Part shown: positions 7,301 to 17,053 of the stretch, in pieces
Layout of the letters: every line of letters starts with the position of its first letter
Position numbering within the stretch: the stretch's first letter is position 1
Assembly: GCA_934597345.1 (NCBI GenBank)
Contig: CAKTRJ010000039.1
Span: 1-17,067, forward strand
Source of the DNA: an uncultured Oscillospiraceae bacterium
GTDB lineage: Bacteria; Bacillota; Clostridia; Oscillospirales; Oscillospiraceae
Length of the DNA: 17,067 bases
Direction of reading: 5' to 3'
Translations under genes and position numbers: made by a program
The notes under the pieces: model-generated
What the model was told of the DNA's origin: nothing
Databases searched by the model: none
What the model saw: only the letters and a program-made list of their open reading frames with translations

Positions 7301-8313
7301 TATGATTTCTCCTTCCGTTCAATGTGGAAGCCGGGTCTGTCATACGCGCAGCAGCGGATGAAATGGGTGTCGGACACATACCGCTTCTCCTGTACCTGCC
7401 TGCAAGCCTCGGTGGCGTACTGGCAGCGGGGATGAAAGGGGCAGCCCTCCGGCAGCGCGGTGGGATCGGGCATCAGGCCGGGAATGGGTTTGAGCTTGGA
7501 CTTGCGGTCATTGACGTTGGGCAGGCTGTTGAACAGACCCTCAGTATAGGGGTGCATGGTGTGGTTGAACACGTCCTCCAGCGTACCCTGCTCCACCACG
7601 TTTCCGGCGTACATGACGGCCACCTCGTCACAGATCTCCGCCACGATGCCCAGATCGTGGGTGATCATGATGAGGGAGGTCTGGTATTGTTTGCGCAGAT
7701 TCTTCATCAGATCCAGCACCTGAGCCTGGATGGTCACATCCAGCGCGGTGGTGGGCTCATCAGCGATCAGCAGCTGGGGGTGGCAGGCCAGCGCGATGGC
7801 GATGACCACACGCTGCTTCATACCGCCGGAGAACTGATGGGGATAGTCGCCGGCGCGCTCACCGGGGATACCCACCAGCTCAAGCATACCCACGGCCAGC
7901 TTCTGCGCCTCCACCATGGAGACGTTTTCGTGGATACTGATGCTCTCTGCGATCTGGTCGCCTACGGTGAACACGGGGTTTAGGGCTGTCATGGGATCCT
8001 GGAAGATCATGGATACCTCTTTGCCGCGAACTTTTTCCAGCTCCTTGGCGCTCATGCTGAGGATGTCCTGCCCGTTGACCTCCAGCTTGTCGCAATCCAC
8101 CACGCCGGGGGGATCGGGGACAAGACGCAGAATGGACAGGGCGGTGGTAGTCTTGCCTGCGCCGGTCTCACCTACCAGACCGATGGCCTTGCCCTTTTCG
8201 ATGCGCAGATCAAGACCGTTGACGGCGTTGACCACGCCATCCTCTGTGGCAAACCGCACGGACAGGTTTTCAATGTCCAGTACGAGACCGTTCTTGTTTT
8301 CCAGTTGGTTCAT
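7300..8313 (-). CDS. dppD: Peptide ABC transporter ATPase (DppD/OppD type)
   Basis: The 337-residue partner ATPase of the importer has Walker A GETGAGKT (48-55), FQDP at 104-107, signature FSGGMKQR (161-168), Walker B LLIADEP (181-187) and switch His H219. The C-terminal oligopeptide-transport extension contains [14 protein letters not shown], with Cys 291, 297 and 304 and a later CC pair near 321, again a possible cluster site. The start follows AGGAGG with a 5-nt spacer, 12 nt after the permease stop. It keeps the canonical signature motif that its partner has lost. Confidence 0.94.
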   Translation of the reverse strand: MNQLENKNGLVLDIENLSVRFATEDGVVNAVNGLDLRIEKGKAIGLVGETGAGKTTTALSILRLVPDPPGVVDCDKLEVNGQDILSMSAKELEKVRGKEVSMIFQDPMTALNPVFTVGDQIAESISIHENVSMVEAQKLAVGMLELVGIPGERAGDYPHQFSGGMKQRVVIAIALACHPQLLIADEPTTALDVTIQAQVLDLMKNLRKQYQTSLIMITHDLGIVAEICDEVAVMYAGNVVEQGTLEDVFNHTMHPYTEGLFNSLPNVNDRKSKLKPIPGLMPDPTALPEGCPFHPRCQYATEACRQVQEKRYVSDTHFIRCCAYDRPGFHIERKEKS

Positions 8314-8325
8314 GGCATCCTCCTG

Positions 8326-9222
8326 TTACTGCTTCAGCTTGGGATCCAGCGCGTCACGCAGACCGTCGCCCATCAGGTTGAAGGCCAGAACGGTGATCAT
8401 AATCGCCAGACCCGGGAAGGTGGTCAGGTAGCCGGAGTCACGGATGAATTCGCGTCCGCTGGAGAGCATGGCGCCCCATTCCGGCGCGGGTACCGGCACG
8501 CCCAGTCCCAGGAAGCTGAGGAAGGAGGCGGACAGGATGCCGTTGGCCACACCCATGGTCACCTGCACGATGATGGGTGACAGCGAGTTGGGCAGCACAT
8601 GGCCGAAGATGATCTTGAGGTCGTTGACGCCGGAGACACGAGCCGCCTCGATGTATTCCTCGTCCCGGACGGGGAGCACCGCGGCGCGGGCGGTACGGGC
8701 GAACATGGGAACGTACACCAGACCCACGGCCAGCATCAGTACGAACAGGCTCTGGCCGAAGGCGGACATGATGGCGATGCCCAGCAGCACGCTGGGGATA
8801 CCCATGAATACCTCACACACACGGAGGATGATGTTTTCGATCACGCCGCCGTAATAGCCGGCGATCAGCCCCAGAGAGGAGCCCAGCGCGCAGCTGATGG
8901 CCACGGAGACGATACCGACAGCCAGAGAGTACTTGGCACCGTACAGAATTCGGGTCAGCACATCGCGGCCATACTGGTCGGTGCCCAAAAGGTGGCCGTC
9001 TATGCCGGGTTTGACGAAGCGGTTCATAACGTCCTGCTGGACGATGTCGGTTTGATAATCATAGATAAACTGCGAGACGATGGCCAGGATCACGATGATG
9101 GCGATGATGATCAGGCCGATCATGGCGCTGGGGCTCTTGCGGTAGTTGCGCCAGATCTCCTGCCAAAGTGATCTCTTCTGATAGGATCTCAGCTCGTCGG
9201 CAGTGATTTTACTGTTTTTCAT
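8326..9222 (-). CDS. dppC: Peptide ABC transporter permease (DppC/OppC type)
   Basis: The inner permease of the importer has about 298 residues. It has a cytoplasmic N-terminus with the family RNYRKSPSA motif, a first membrane helix (GLIIIAIIVILAIV) and an extracytoplasmic loop containing HLLGTDQYGRDVLTR, typical of DppC. Five further helices follow. The coupling (EAA) loop reads EYIEAARVSGVNDLKIIFGH. The ATG at 9222 is preferred because GAGG lies 8 nt upstream; a GTG at 9231 is also in frame but has the Shine-Dalgarno too close. Ten nt separate it from the DppB-type gene. Confidence 0.93.
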   Translation of the reverse strand: MKNSKITADELRSYQKRSLWQEIWRNYRKSPSAMIGLIIIAIIVILAIVSQFIYDYQTDIVQQDVMNRFVKPGIDGHLLGTDQYGRDVLTRILYGAKYSLAVGIVSVAISCALGSSLGLIAGYYGGVIENIILRVCEVFMGIPSVLLGIAIMSAFGQSLFVLMLAVGLVYVPMFARTARAAVLPVRDEEYIEAARVSGVNDLKIIFGHVLPNSLSPIIVQVTMGVANGILSASFLSFLGLGVPVPAPEWGAMLSSGREFIRDSGYLTTFPGLAIMITVLAFNLMGDGLRDALDPKLKQ

Positions 9223-9232
9223 ATGAGGCACC

Positions 9233-10162
9233 TCACTTGGAGTACTGCGCCTTGATGCGCGGATCCACGTATGCGTATGCGATGTCCACCAGCAGCATGG
9301 TCACGGTCAGCAGCACGGTAAACATAATGATGCAGCCGGTGGCCAGCGTGATGTCGCGGGTATTGATGGCCGAGACGGTCAGACGTCCGATACCCGGCCA
9401 GGAAAAGACGGTCTCAATCGCCACGGCGCCGCCCAGCAGATTGCCCAGCGTAGAGCCGAACACCGTGATAATGGGGATCAGTGCGTTTTTCAGCGCGTGC
9501 TTGCGGATGACCATTTTTTCGCTGACGCCCTTGGCGCGGGCGGTGCGAAGGTAGTCCTGCCGGATCACGTCCAGCATGGAGGAGCGGGTGATACGGGTCA
9601 GGCTGCCGGCCTGACCGGCGCCCAACGCAAGGGCAGGCAGGATCAGATGAACAATGCCGCCGCTGCCGCCGGAGGGGAGCCAGCCCAGCTGATGGGAGAA
9701 GAACAGGATCAGCAGCAGACCCAGCCAGAAGCCCGGCATGGACAGACCCAACATGGCGGTCACCATGCTGAAGCCGTCCAGGAAGGAGCGGTGATGGGTG
9801 GCGGCGGCAATGCCTAACGGTATGGATATGGCCAGCGCCACCACGGTGGCGGCCAGCGCCAGCTCCAGCGTGGCGGGGAAGCGTTCAAAGAATACGTCGG
9901 CAACAGGACGCTTGAGGGACAGAGACATGCCCATGTCGCCCCGCAGCAGGTTGCCCAGATAGCGAAAATAGCGTTCGATCAGCGAACCGTTCAGACCCAG
10001 TTCTGCCCGCATAATCTCGATCTCCGCCTCGGTAGCATCCTGAGGGGCCATGGAGGAAATAATATCGCCGGGCGCGAGATCCATCAGGAAGTACACGACA
10101 AACGATACCGCGATCAGAACGGGGATCATCATCAGAATACGCTTCATGATATAGCGAAACAT
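9233..10162 (-). CDS. dppB: Peptide ABC transporter permease (DppB/OppB type)
   Basis: The 309-residue permease begins with a membrane helix (RILMMIPVLIAVSFVVYFLM) followed by DLAPGD, the classic DppB opening. Helices near 100-120, 133-157, 175-195, 235-260 and 280-302 follow. The coupling loop reads DYLRTARAKGVSEKMVIRKH, which docks on the ATPases. The C-terminus YAYVDPRIK is typical of the family. The start follows GGAGG with a 5-nt spacer. A 114-nt gap with a strong hairpin separates it from the binding-protein gene. Confidence 0.94.
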   Translation of the reverse strand: MFRYIMKRILMMIPVLIAVSFVVYFLMDLAPGDIISSMAPQDATEAEIEIMRAELGLNGSLIERYFRYLGNLLRGDMGMSLSLKRPVADVFFERFPATLELALAATVVALAISIPLGIAAATHHRSFLDGFSMVTAMLGLSMPGFWLGLLLILFFSHQLGWLPSGGSGGIVHLILPALALGAGQAGSLTRITRSSMLDVIRQDYLRTARAKGVSEKMVIRKHALKNALIPIITVFGSTLGNLLGGAVAIETVFSWPGIGRLTVSAINTRDITLATGCIIMFTVLLTVTMLLVDIAYAYVDPRIKAQYSK

Positions 10163-10190
10163 GATTTCCTCCCGTATATAGATAGAGTGT

Positions 10191-10230
10191 CAGGCGACCC
10201 CTGAGGGGAGAGCCCGTCAGGGGTCGCCTG
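10191..10230 (-). terminator. Intercistronic hairpin after the binding-protein gene
   Basis: Fourteen-base arms, CAGGCGACCCCTGA and its exact complement (10191-10204 and 10217-10230), flank a 12-nt loop. No T run follows on the minus strand, so it is more likely an mRNA-stabilising stem than a terminator. Such stems often raise the amount of binding protein relative to permeases. Confidence 0.6.
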
Positions 10231-10276
10231 CCGCGTCAGCGGATAGAGGTGTGAAACGTCTGCGCAGAGATCACGG

Positions 10277-11818
10277 TCAGATGAGACGCTCGACGTTCTT
10301 GAACTGGTGGACCAGACCGGGATGCAGCAGCGCACCGGTCACGCCCTTGGCAGCACCCAGAGTCAGGGTGTTCTGTGCGATGGGGATCCAGGGAATGATC
10401 TCGCAGGTCAACTCCTCCTGCAGCTCCAGATACATCTCGGCACGCTTGGTGGTATCGGTCTCGCCGGCAGCGGCGTCGATCAGCGCGTCAATTTCGGGAT
10501 CAGCCAGGTGGGAGTAGTTGCGGCCGCCCTGGGAATGGATGGGATTGCGGAACATGTAGTCGGCGTTCTTGCCGGGTGTCCACGAGCAGATATACATCTC
10601 CACACCGCTGGTGGCACCGTCGCTGGTAAGTTTTTCGATCAACGCGGACTGCTGCATGTACTCCACGGTGATGGTGATGCCGTACTTGGCCATCTGGCTC
10701 TGGAAGTTCTCTGCCATTTTCACGCGGTGGCTGGCGTCGGAGGTGATTAGATGGACGGTCATGCCGCTGCAGTTCAGCTTGTCAAAGATAGCCTGAGCGC
10801 CTTCGGGATCATAAGGGATGCCCTTGATGTCGGCATAGTAGCCCATGTCGCGGCACATCATGCTGGTGGAGACCTGCGCATAGCCATCCCATGCGGCGAT
10901 GACCATTTCCTCCTTGTTGATTGCCATGGCGACGGCCTTGCGGAACTCAGGGTTCGTACCAATGAAGTCGGGATTCTGCAGGTCGAAGCCCACAAAGTGC
11001 TGGGTACGGCCGGTCTCCGTCAGCAGCTGGAGATTGTCGCTCTCGCTCAGACGGGCGTAATCCGTGGCGGAGGGGCTCATGATCACGTCTACCTCACCGT
11101 TCTCCAGAGCGATCATGCGGGCGGAGGCTTCGGGGATCATGCGGAACTTCAGACGCTGCGTATTGGGCACGGGATACAGGGTGCTGTCCTCGAAGCGCTT
11201 CAGGGACACATAGTCACCGGAGACATACTCGTCAAAGACCCAGGGGCCGGTGCCGATCTTAACGGCATCCTCTTCGGGCATGGTCTCAAAGGCTTCCTTG
11301 GACAGGATGGCCAGAGAGTTGGCGGCCAGGGTGTAGTTGAAGTCCACGTTGCCCTGAGTCAGATAGATCTCAAAGGTCAGCTCGTCCACCTTGACGAACT
11401 CCTTGATCATGGCCATGTAGTTGGCGGTGGCGGCATGGTCCTTGGCGCGCTCGAAGGTGAATGCCACGTCGTCGACGTTCAGCTTGGTGCCGTCATGGAA
11501 GGTGACATTGTCCTTCAGATAGAAGATCCAGTGGTCAGGCGCCACCATTTCCCAGTGATCCACCAGCTCACCCTCATTTTCCATGGTGGTCAGGTTGGTG
11601 TCGGTCAGCAGGTCATGGGTACAATCCTGCACGATCTGGTTGGTTTCGGCAGTGGTCTCCATGGGGTCGATGGTGGTGAACTCATCGGCCATGGCGATCA
11701 CGATCTCTTCTTTGTAGTGGGTGCCGGTCTCATCGGGGGGCGTCTGTGTGCCGCAGCCGATCAGCGTGAACACCATGACCAGGCTCAGCAGCAAAGCGAC
11801 AAATCTCTTGCTTTTCAT
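10277..11818 (-). CDS. dppA: Lipoprotein peptide-binding protein of ABC importer (SBP family 5)
   Basis: The 513-residue family 5 solute-binding protein has a basic N-terminus, a hydrophobic core and the lipobox TLIGC with C22. It is therefore a membrane-anchored lipoprotein outside the cell. The mature protein carries the family pattern: ETTAETNQIVQDCTHDLLT near 58, DHWIFYLKDNVTFHDGT near 116, VDDVAFTFERAKD, then the second lobe with FRKAVAMAINKEEM. A C-terminal segment follows (GGRNYSHLADPEIDALID). Family members bind peptides, nickel, opines or other small molecules, so the ligand is open; a dipeptide is the default given the dpp-type partners. The start follows AAGGAGG with a 7-nt gap. 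It is the first gene after a sigma-54 promoter with a leader of about 40 nt. Confidence 0.9.
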   Translation of the reverse strand: MKSKRFVALLLSLVMVFTLIGCGTQTPPDETGTHYKEEIVIAMADEFTTIDPMETTAETNQIVQDCTHDLLTDTNLTTMENEGELVDHWEMVAPDHWIFYLKDNVTFHDGTKLNVDDVAFTFERAKDHAATANYMAMIKEFVKVDELTFEIYLTQGNVDFNYTLAANSLAILSKEAFETMPEEDAVKIGTGPWVFDEYVSGDYVSLKRFEDSTLYPVPNTQRLKFRMIPEASARMIALENGEVDVIMSPSATDYARLSESDNLQLLTETGRTQHFVGFDLQNPDFIGTNPEFRKAVAMAINKEEMVIAAWDGYAQVSTSMMCRDMGYYADIKGIPYDPEGAQAIFDKLNCSGMTVHLITSDASHRVKMAENFQSQMAKYGITITVEYMQQSALIEKLTSDGATSGVEMYICSWTPGKNADYMFRNPIHSQGGRNYSHLADPEIDALIDAAAGETDTTKRAEMYLELQEELTCEIIPWIPIAQNTLTLGAAKGVTGALLHPGLVHQFKNVERLI

Positions 11819-11867
11819 TCTTTGTCCTCCTTATTGTTGTTGGGCGGTCGCCCTTACTAATCTTATT

Positions 11868-11883
11868 TGCAAAACCCGTGCCA
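11868..11883 (-). promoter_or_regulatory. Sigma-54 (-24/-12) promoter of the importer operon
   Basis: The minus strand reads TGGCAC, GGGTT, TTGCA, a full match to the sigma-54 consensus and spacing. The bases TTTTGCAAATA around and after the -12 element are identical to those of the promoter before ald, so both look tuned to the same polymerase. Transcription would start near 11858. Confidence 0.9.
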
Positions 11884-11934
11884 ATTTGTGCCTTTTCTAC
11901 AAAAAGAGAAAAATTTCCATCCGATTTTTAAGAA

Positions 11935-11990
11935 ATGCGCGGTCAACGGCGCATATTCTTCGCAATGGGGGAATAAGCGGCGGTGACCGC
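11935..11990. promoter_or_regulatory. Two inverted repeats upstream of the importer promoter
   Basis: ATGCGC and GCGCAT arms 8 nt apart occupy 11935-11954, and the palindrome GCGGTGACCGC occupies 11980-11990. Both lie 50 to 110 bp upstream of the -24 element in a 224-nt gene-free gap whose remaining part is A-rich near 11900-11930. They may bind a regulator or a bending protein, but they do not match the other palindrome family here. Low confidence. Confidence 0.25.
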
Positions 11991-12058
11991 GTATAAAATG
12001 CTGGGTCTATAGGGGGCAGGGGGGAGAAGGGAAAAGAAATTGCTGGATATAGGGTAAA

Positions 12059-12099
12059 TTTTGCACCCTTGGCGCAAATTGTACGCCGGGAAGGGTGCA
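12059..12099 (-). terminator. Terminator-like hairpin after the regulator operon
   Basis: Arms TGCACCCTT (12062-12070) and AAGGGTGCA (12091-12099) pair over 9 bp, and an inner GGCG/CGCC pair continues the stem past a small bulge. On the minus strand the next bases are AAATTTACC, a weak tail. It lies immediately after the stop codon of the activator gene. Confidence 0.5.
12072..12086. promoter_or_regulatory. Candidate activator site upstream of the importer promoter
   Basis: GCGCAAATTGTACGC differs at two positions from the perfect palindrome at 16857-16871. It lies about 190 bp upstream of the -24 element of the importer promoter, within the range used by NtrC-type activators. It sits in the loop region of the terminator-like hairpin. 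Confidence 0.35.
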
Positions 12100-12107
12100 T
12101 ACCTTGC

Positions 12108-13504
<1,397 letters not shown>

Positions 13505-13508
<4 letters not shown>

Positions 13509-15499
13509 TCCTGTATGTCCTCCTTAAACAGCATAGAGATCTCGGTGTACACATTCAGCTGGCTGGTCAGATGGAACTGGCCGCCGTTTTCCGTGACAAA
13601 CTGTTTGGCCAGAGAGAGCCCCATGCCGGTGCCGGTCTTTTTGGTGGTATAGAAGGGCTCAATGCAGTTCTGGATGCTCTCGTCGTTCATGCCGGTGCCC
13701 TCGTCCCGGACGCTGATGCGGACGGTACCGTTCTCTTTCACCACGGTGACCAGAATGGAGGGACGGCTGTCCGGCTCCAGGGCCAGACGCTCCTCCACGG
13801 ATTCGATGCTGTTGATCAGCAGGTTCAGCAGGGCCTGCTTCATCTGGTCGCGGTTCACCTGGATGTAGGCGGACACGGCGTTGTGGCAGGAGAAGGTAAT
13901 CTGCTTGTTCTTCACAGACGCGCTGACCAGATAGACACATTCATTGGTCAGCCGCCGGGCATCCACCCGCTCCTTGATGCCGTTTACCGGCTTGGCATAG
14001 TTGATCAGCGATTCGATAAGGCGGTTGATACGGCCTACCTCCTGAGGCACATACTGGGCAAAGGACTCCTGAAAGTCCTTGTCGTTGCCCTGCTCCCGGA
14101 TGATGGAGGCAAACGCCTGAATAGACATGAGAGGGTTCTTGATCTCATGGGCAATACCGGCAATGAGGCGGTTCAGGGTCTGGTTCTTGTTGGCCTCATA
14201 GATCTCGCTGCGGCGGTTTTCCTCCTCCGTCACGTCCTCTACCAGCAGGGCGCAGTCCTTTTGTTCGTTCAGGGTGAAATACTGATAGCGGTATTGCTTC
14301 TGCTGGCCGTTTTTGTTGATGACCGGCAGCACCACCGAGCTCTCCATTTCGCCCAGCCCGCTCTGGCTGCCGATAGCCCAAATGTCCCGGAATACGGCCA
14401 GATCCTGCATAAGAACCGGCTCATGGGGCTCGTCCCAAGCCACGCTGGCGATGCCGCCCACCCGTTCAGCCCGGGGATTCATCATCAATACCTCGCCGTT
14501 CTGCTGCACCAGAAGGATGCTGTTGGGAAATTCATAGATCAGCAGGTTCCGCAGCCGGTTGCCGGCCTCCAGCTGCAGTATCTGCTGCCGGATCTCCGCG
14601 GTCTTTTCCTGTACCACCTGCTGCAATCGGCGGTTCCAGATGTTGTAGAACAGCACGACGCAGCCGGCCGACAGCAGAAGCAGGGCGATGATGATCAGCA
14701 GCTTCTGAATGCGGCGCTGGGCGGCCTCCAGATTTTCATCCACGATCCAGCGCTCCAGTATCGCGTCGTATTCGCCGGAGTTGCGCAGCTGCGTGATGCT
14801 GCGGTTCAGCTTTTCATACAGCACGGTGTCATTCTGACGCACCATGATGGCATAGCTCACCGTTCCCATATAGTTGTTGGCCACCGTGAAGGAATCGGCG
14901 TATCCGTCCAGATCCTTCAGCTGATAGAGAAAGCTCTCCTTGACGGCGGCCACCGCGGCCACATTGCCGGCAATAACACTGTTGAACAGCTGCACCTGGT
15001 CACCGGCCACCACGGTATACTGGGTTTTCAGCTGATTGAGCTGGGAAAAGGGAATGGTGCCCAGCTCAAAGGCCACGGGGTAAAGCTGCTTGTCCTGATT
15101 TCTGACAGTGATCTTCCCGGCCACATTGTTGGGGGCAATCAGTGAAATGGTGCCGGAGGAGATCACATTGGTCAGTCGTGTGCCTTCGGGACAGGCGGCG
15201 GCGGACAGGACGCCCAGCACCGCATCCACCTCGCCGGAAAGCAGGGCATCGGCGGCGTCGCTGCTGGTGGTGTAGGAGACATACTCCACATTCAGCCCCT
15301 CTTTTTCCGCCATCAGCTCCAGAATGTCGATGTTCAGGCCCATAGCGGTATCGCCGTCCCAGAAGTGATAGGGGGGGCATTTGCCCTTAACGGCCACGCG
15401 GATATTCATATGAATGGCAGAGGCCTGGACCGGCAGCAATGCCAGAAGGCACAGTGCCGCCAGCAGGGCGGCGGCGAATTTGACGATCCGCTGCTTCAT
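13505..15499 (-). CDS. Sensor histidine kinase with periplasmic-binding-protein-like sensor
   Basis: The 664-residue membrane kinase has a signal peptide at about 1-28 (AALLAALCLLALLPVQASA). A family 3 solute-binding-protein-like domain (about 32-255) lies outside the cell, with MGLNIDILELMAEKEGL and SGEVDAVLG. One membrane helix follows (267-286), then a coiled linker (290-315) and a PAS-like domain (about 318-425). The HisKA domain has H451 in HEIKNPL. The ATPase domain has N-box N563, DEGTGMN (D599), FYTTK and GTGMGLS. The sensor family usually binds amino acids, which suits a regulator of amino-acid or peptide use. It should phosphorylate the NtrC-type partner. Start and stop overlap rpoN and the activator gene by ATGA at both ends. 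Confidence 0.94.
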
Positions 15500-16725
15500 C
15501 GGTAGGGGCCTCCTTCCTCTTCAAGGGCGTGGCGGTATTTGCTGACGGTGCGGCGGGAGATATGGATCCCCTCCCGGGCCAGCTGCTGGGCGATGGCGTT
15601 GTCGCTGGGGCGGCGCGAGCCCTGCTGGCAGATCTGCCGGATGCGGGACATGATCTCCTCCTTGGAGCTGTTGGCGCAGCCTCCGGCGGTGAACAGAGCC
15701 TTTAGGGGCATGACCCGGTTTTCGTATTGCAGGTATTTGTCGTTGACGGCTCGGCTGACGGTGGAGACGCTCAGTCCCAGCGCAGCGGCGGCTTCACTCT
15801 GGGTCAGGCGCCGGAGGGGACAGTGCTGGGGCTCCATCAGATGAGCCGCCTGCTGCTGTACGGCGTAGGCGGCCACACACAGCAAAGTGCTGCTGCGCTG
15901 CTGCACGGCGTAAAGAAAGCTACGGGCGTAGGCCAGCTGTTCCTGCAGGTACTGCCTGTCCTGCGGGGAGACCTGCGCCATAAGGGCGGTGTATGGGGCG
16001 TTCAGCGCCGGGATATGGGGCTGGTTGACCAGCGAGACGGCCAGCGCGCCGTCCTGGAGGTGTACCGCCACGTCCGGTACAACGAATACGGTGGCCTCAT
16101 GATCAAAGGCGCTGCCGGGGCGGGGCTCCAGCGACAGCAGCAGCGCCACGGCGGCGTCTGTCGTCGCCACGCTGACGCCCGGCAGCGACAGCGTGCCCCG
16201 CGCCAGCGCCTCCAGATGCTCCCGGGCGATCAGTGCCGCCAGGGGGTCGGGATCGCCCATAGCCTGCAATTGCAGGCATAGACATTCCGACAGACTGCGT
16301 GCGCCCACACCGGCAGGCTCCAATGCCTGAATGTGCCGCAGCGCCCGGTGAAACAGTGCGGCGTCGCAGGAAAAGTCACGGCACAGGCCGACTTCATCAT
16401 CCCGAAGATAGCCATTGGCGTCCAGACTGTTGGCCAGCAGCAAACAGACCCGCAGCAGCGTCGGATCCTTCAGTGTCATGCGCAGCTGGGCGGAGAGATG
16501 CTCTGCCAGCGTTTCCCGCCGGGCGGGAATGGAGGAGATCAGGTCGTAATAGGGATCGTCGCCCTCTGCCGGTTCTACCATGGGATTGGTCAGAGTCAAT
16601 TCACGGATGGCTCTTTGCAGTTCGTCTGCGCTGCATGCCAGCAGACTGGCCGACTGCGCGGCCAGTGCCACAGGGATCGCCTGAACATTCGGCGTGACCA
16701 GTACTTTTACAAATCCGGCATCCAT
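15496..16725 (-). CDS. rpoN: RNA polymerase sigma-54 factor, short form
   Basis: The 409-residue protein is shorter than the usual 430-490. Region I (about 1-52) is recognisable but divergent: LVTPNVQAIPVALAAQ stands in place of the usual Gln- and Leu-rich repeats, ending in ELTLTNPMVEP. The core-binding part has LAEHLSAQL, LDANGYL, EPAGVGARSLSECL and SLEPRPG. The DNA-binding part has an HTH at about 307-326 (LTQSEAAAALGLSVSTVSRA), and the RpoN box reads SRRTVSKYRH (390-399), close to the canonical ARRTVAKYRE. The start at 16725 (MDAGF) follows AAGGAG with an 8-9-nt gap; the frame is open to an ATG at 16746 that lacks such a site. It is the first gene of the regulatory operon. Being beside its own activator and kinase suggests a local or dedicated sigma-54, though it could also be the only one in the genome. 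Confidence 0.93.
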   Translation of the reverse strand: MDAGFVKVLVTPNVQAIPVALAAQSASLLACSADELQRAIRELTLTNPMVEPAEGDDPYYDLISSIPARRETLAEHLSAQLRMTLKDPTLLRVCLLLANSLDANGYLRDDEVGLCRDFSCDAALFHRALRHIQALEPAGVGARSLSECLCLQLQAMGDPDPLAALIAREHLEALARGTLSLPGVSVATTDAAVALLLSLEPRPGSAFDHEATVFVVPDVAVHLQDGALAVSLVNQPHIPALNAPYTALMAQVSPQDRQYLQEQLAYARSFLYAVQQRSSTLLCVAAYAVQQQAAHLMEPQHCPLRRLTQSEAAAALGLSVSTVSRAVNDKYLQYENRVMPLKALFTAGGCANSSKEEIMSRIRQICQQGSRRPSDNAIAQQLAREGIHISRRTVSKYRHALEEEGGPYR

Positions 16726-16777
16726 AGGATCTTCTCCTTTCCACACAGCACAGCAGGCAAAAATAGCCCTTTTGTTT

Positions 16778-16807
16778 TATATAGACACGGAAACAGGAAA
16801 ATGTCAA
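16778..16807 (-). promoter_or_regulatory. Sigma-70-type promoter of rpoN operon
   Basis: On the minus strand TTGACA (16802-16807) and TATATA (16778-16783) are separated by 18 nt, in A/T-rich DNA and about 50 nt upstream of the rpoN start. No -24/-12 sequence is seen here, so the regulator genes do not appear to depend on sigma-54. Confidence 0.65.
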
Positions 16808-16816
16808 GAAAAAATA

Positions 16817-16871
16817 GTGCAAAAAATTCACATCGTAGCTGAGGAGATCTTACATAGCGCAAATTTTGCGC
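16817..16871. promoter_or_regulatory. Palindromic operator candidates upstream of rpoN
   Basis: A perfect palindrome GCGCAAATTTTGCGC lies at 16857-16871 and is almost symmetric for four further bases each side. A degenerate copy GTGCAAAAAATTCAC lies at 16817-16831, directly upstream of the -35 element. Their centres are 40 bp apart, close to four helical turns. The same motif family is found near both sigma-54 promoters, which points to control of the regulator operon by its own activator. Confidence 0.45.
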
Positions 16872-16909
16872 CATGCGGAATTTCAATATACGAGACAGGT
16901 CAGAGCTGA

Positions 16910-17053
16910 GCCGCGGCAGTTTTGGGGCGGCGAGCTGAAGCGCTGGTGGGCGTACCTGAACCCATCCGCTATAAGGATCGTATCGTAGGTGTGGTCATGT
17001 ACCGCGACAACACCATCATCGACGTGGTGCGCGAGATCGACGAAGATGCGTGA
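16910..17053 (+). pseudogene. C-terminal remnant of citrate lyase alpha subunit-like gene
   Basis: After a TGA at 16907-16909 the plus-strand frame is open for 47 codons to a TGA at 17051-17053. Its last 35 residues, including PEPIRYKDRIVGVVMYRD and NTIIDVVREI, closely resemble the extreme C-terminus of CitF, which ends in a strand pair of the form VVAVVRYRDGSVIDVVRQV. No start codon with a ribosome-binding site precedes it, and the rest of the roughly 500-residue enzyme is absent. It is the only plus-strand coding trace at this edge. The remaining bases to 17067 show nothing else. Confidence 0.55.

Noticed and set aside
10751..11860. 369-codon open plus-strand frame
   Set aside because: It is antisense to the lipoprotein binding-protein gene, which has a lipobox, family motifs and a strong Shine-Dalgarno.
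13571..15145. 524-codon open plus-strand frame
   Set aside because: It is antisense to the histidine kinase, whose H, N, G and F boxes are all intact.
16747..16909. Possible further gene between rpoN and the right edge
   Set aside because: Only the promoter, palindromes and A/T-rich DNA are seen; frames are short and lack initiation signals.
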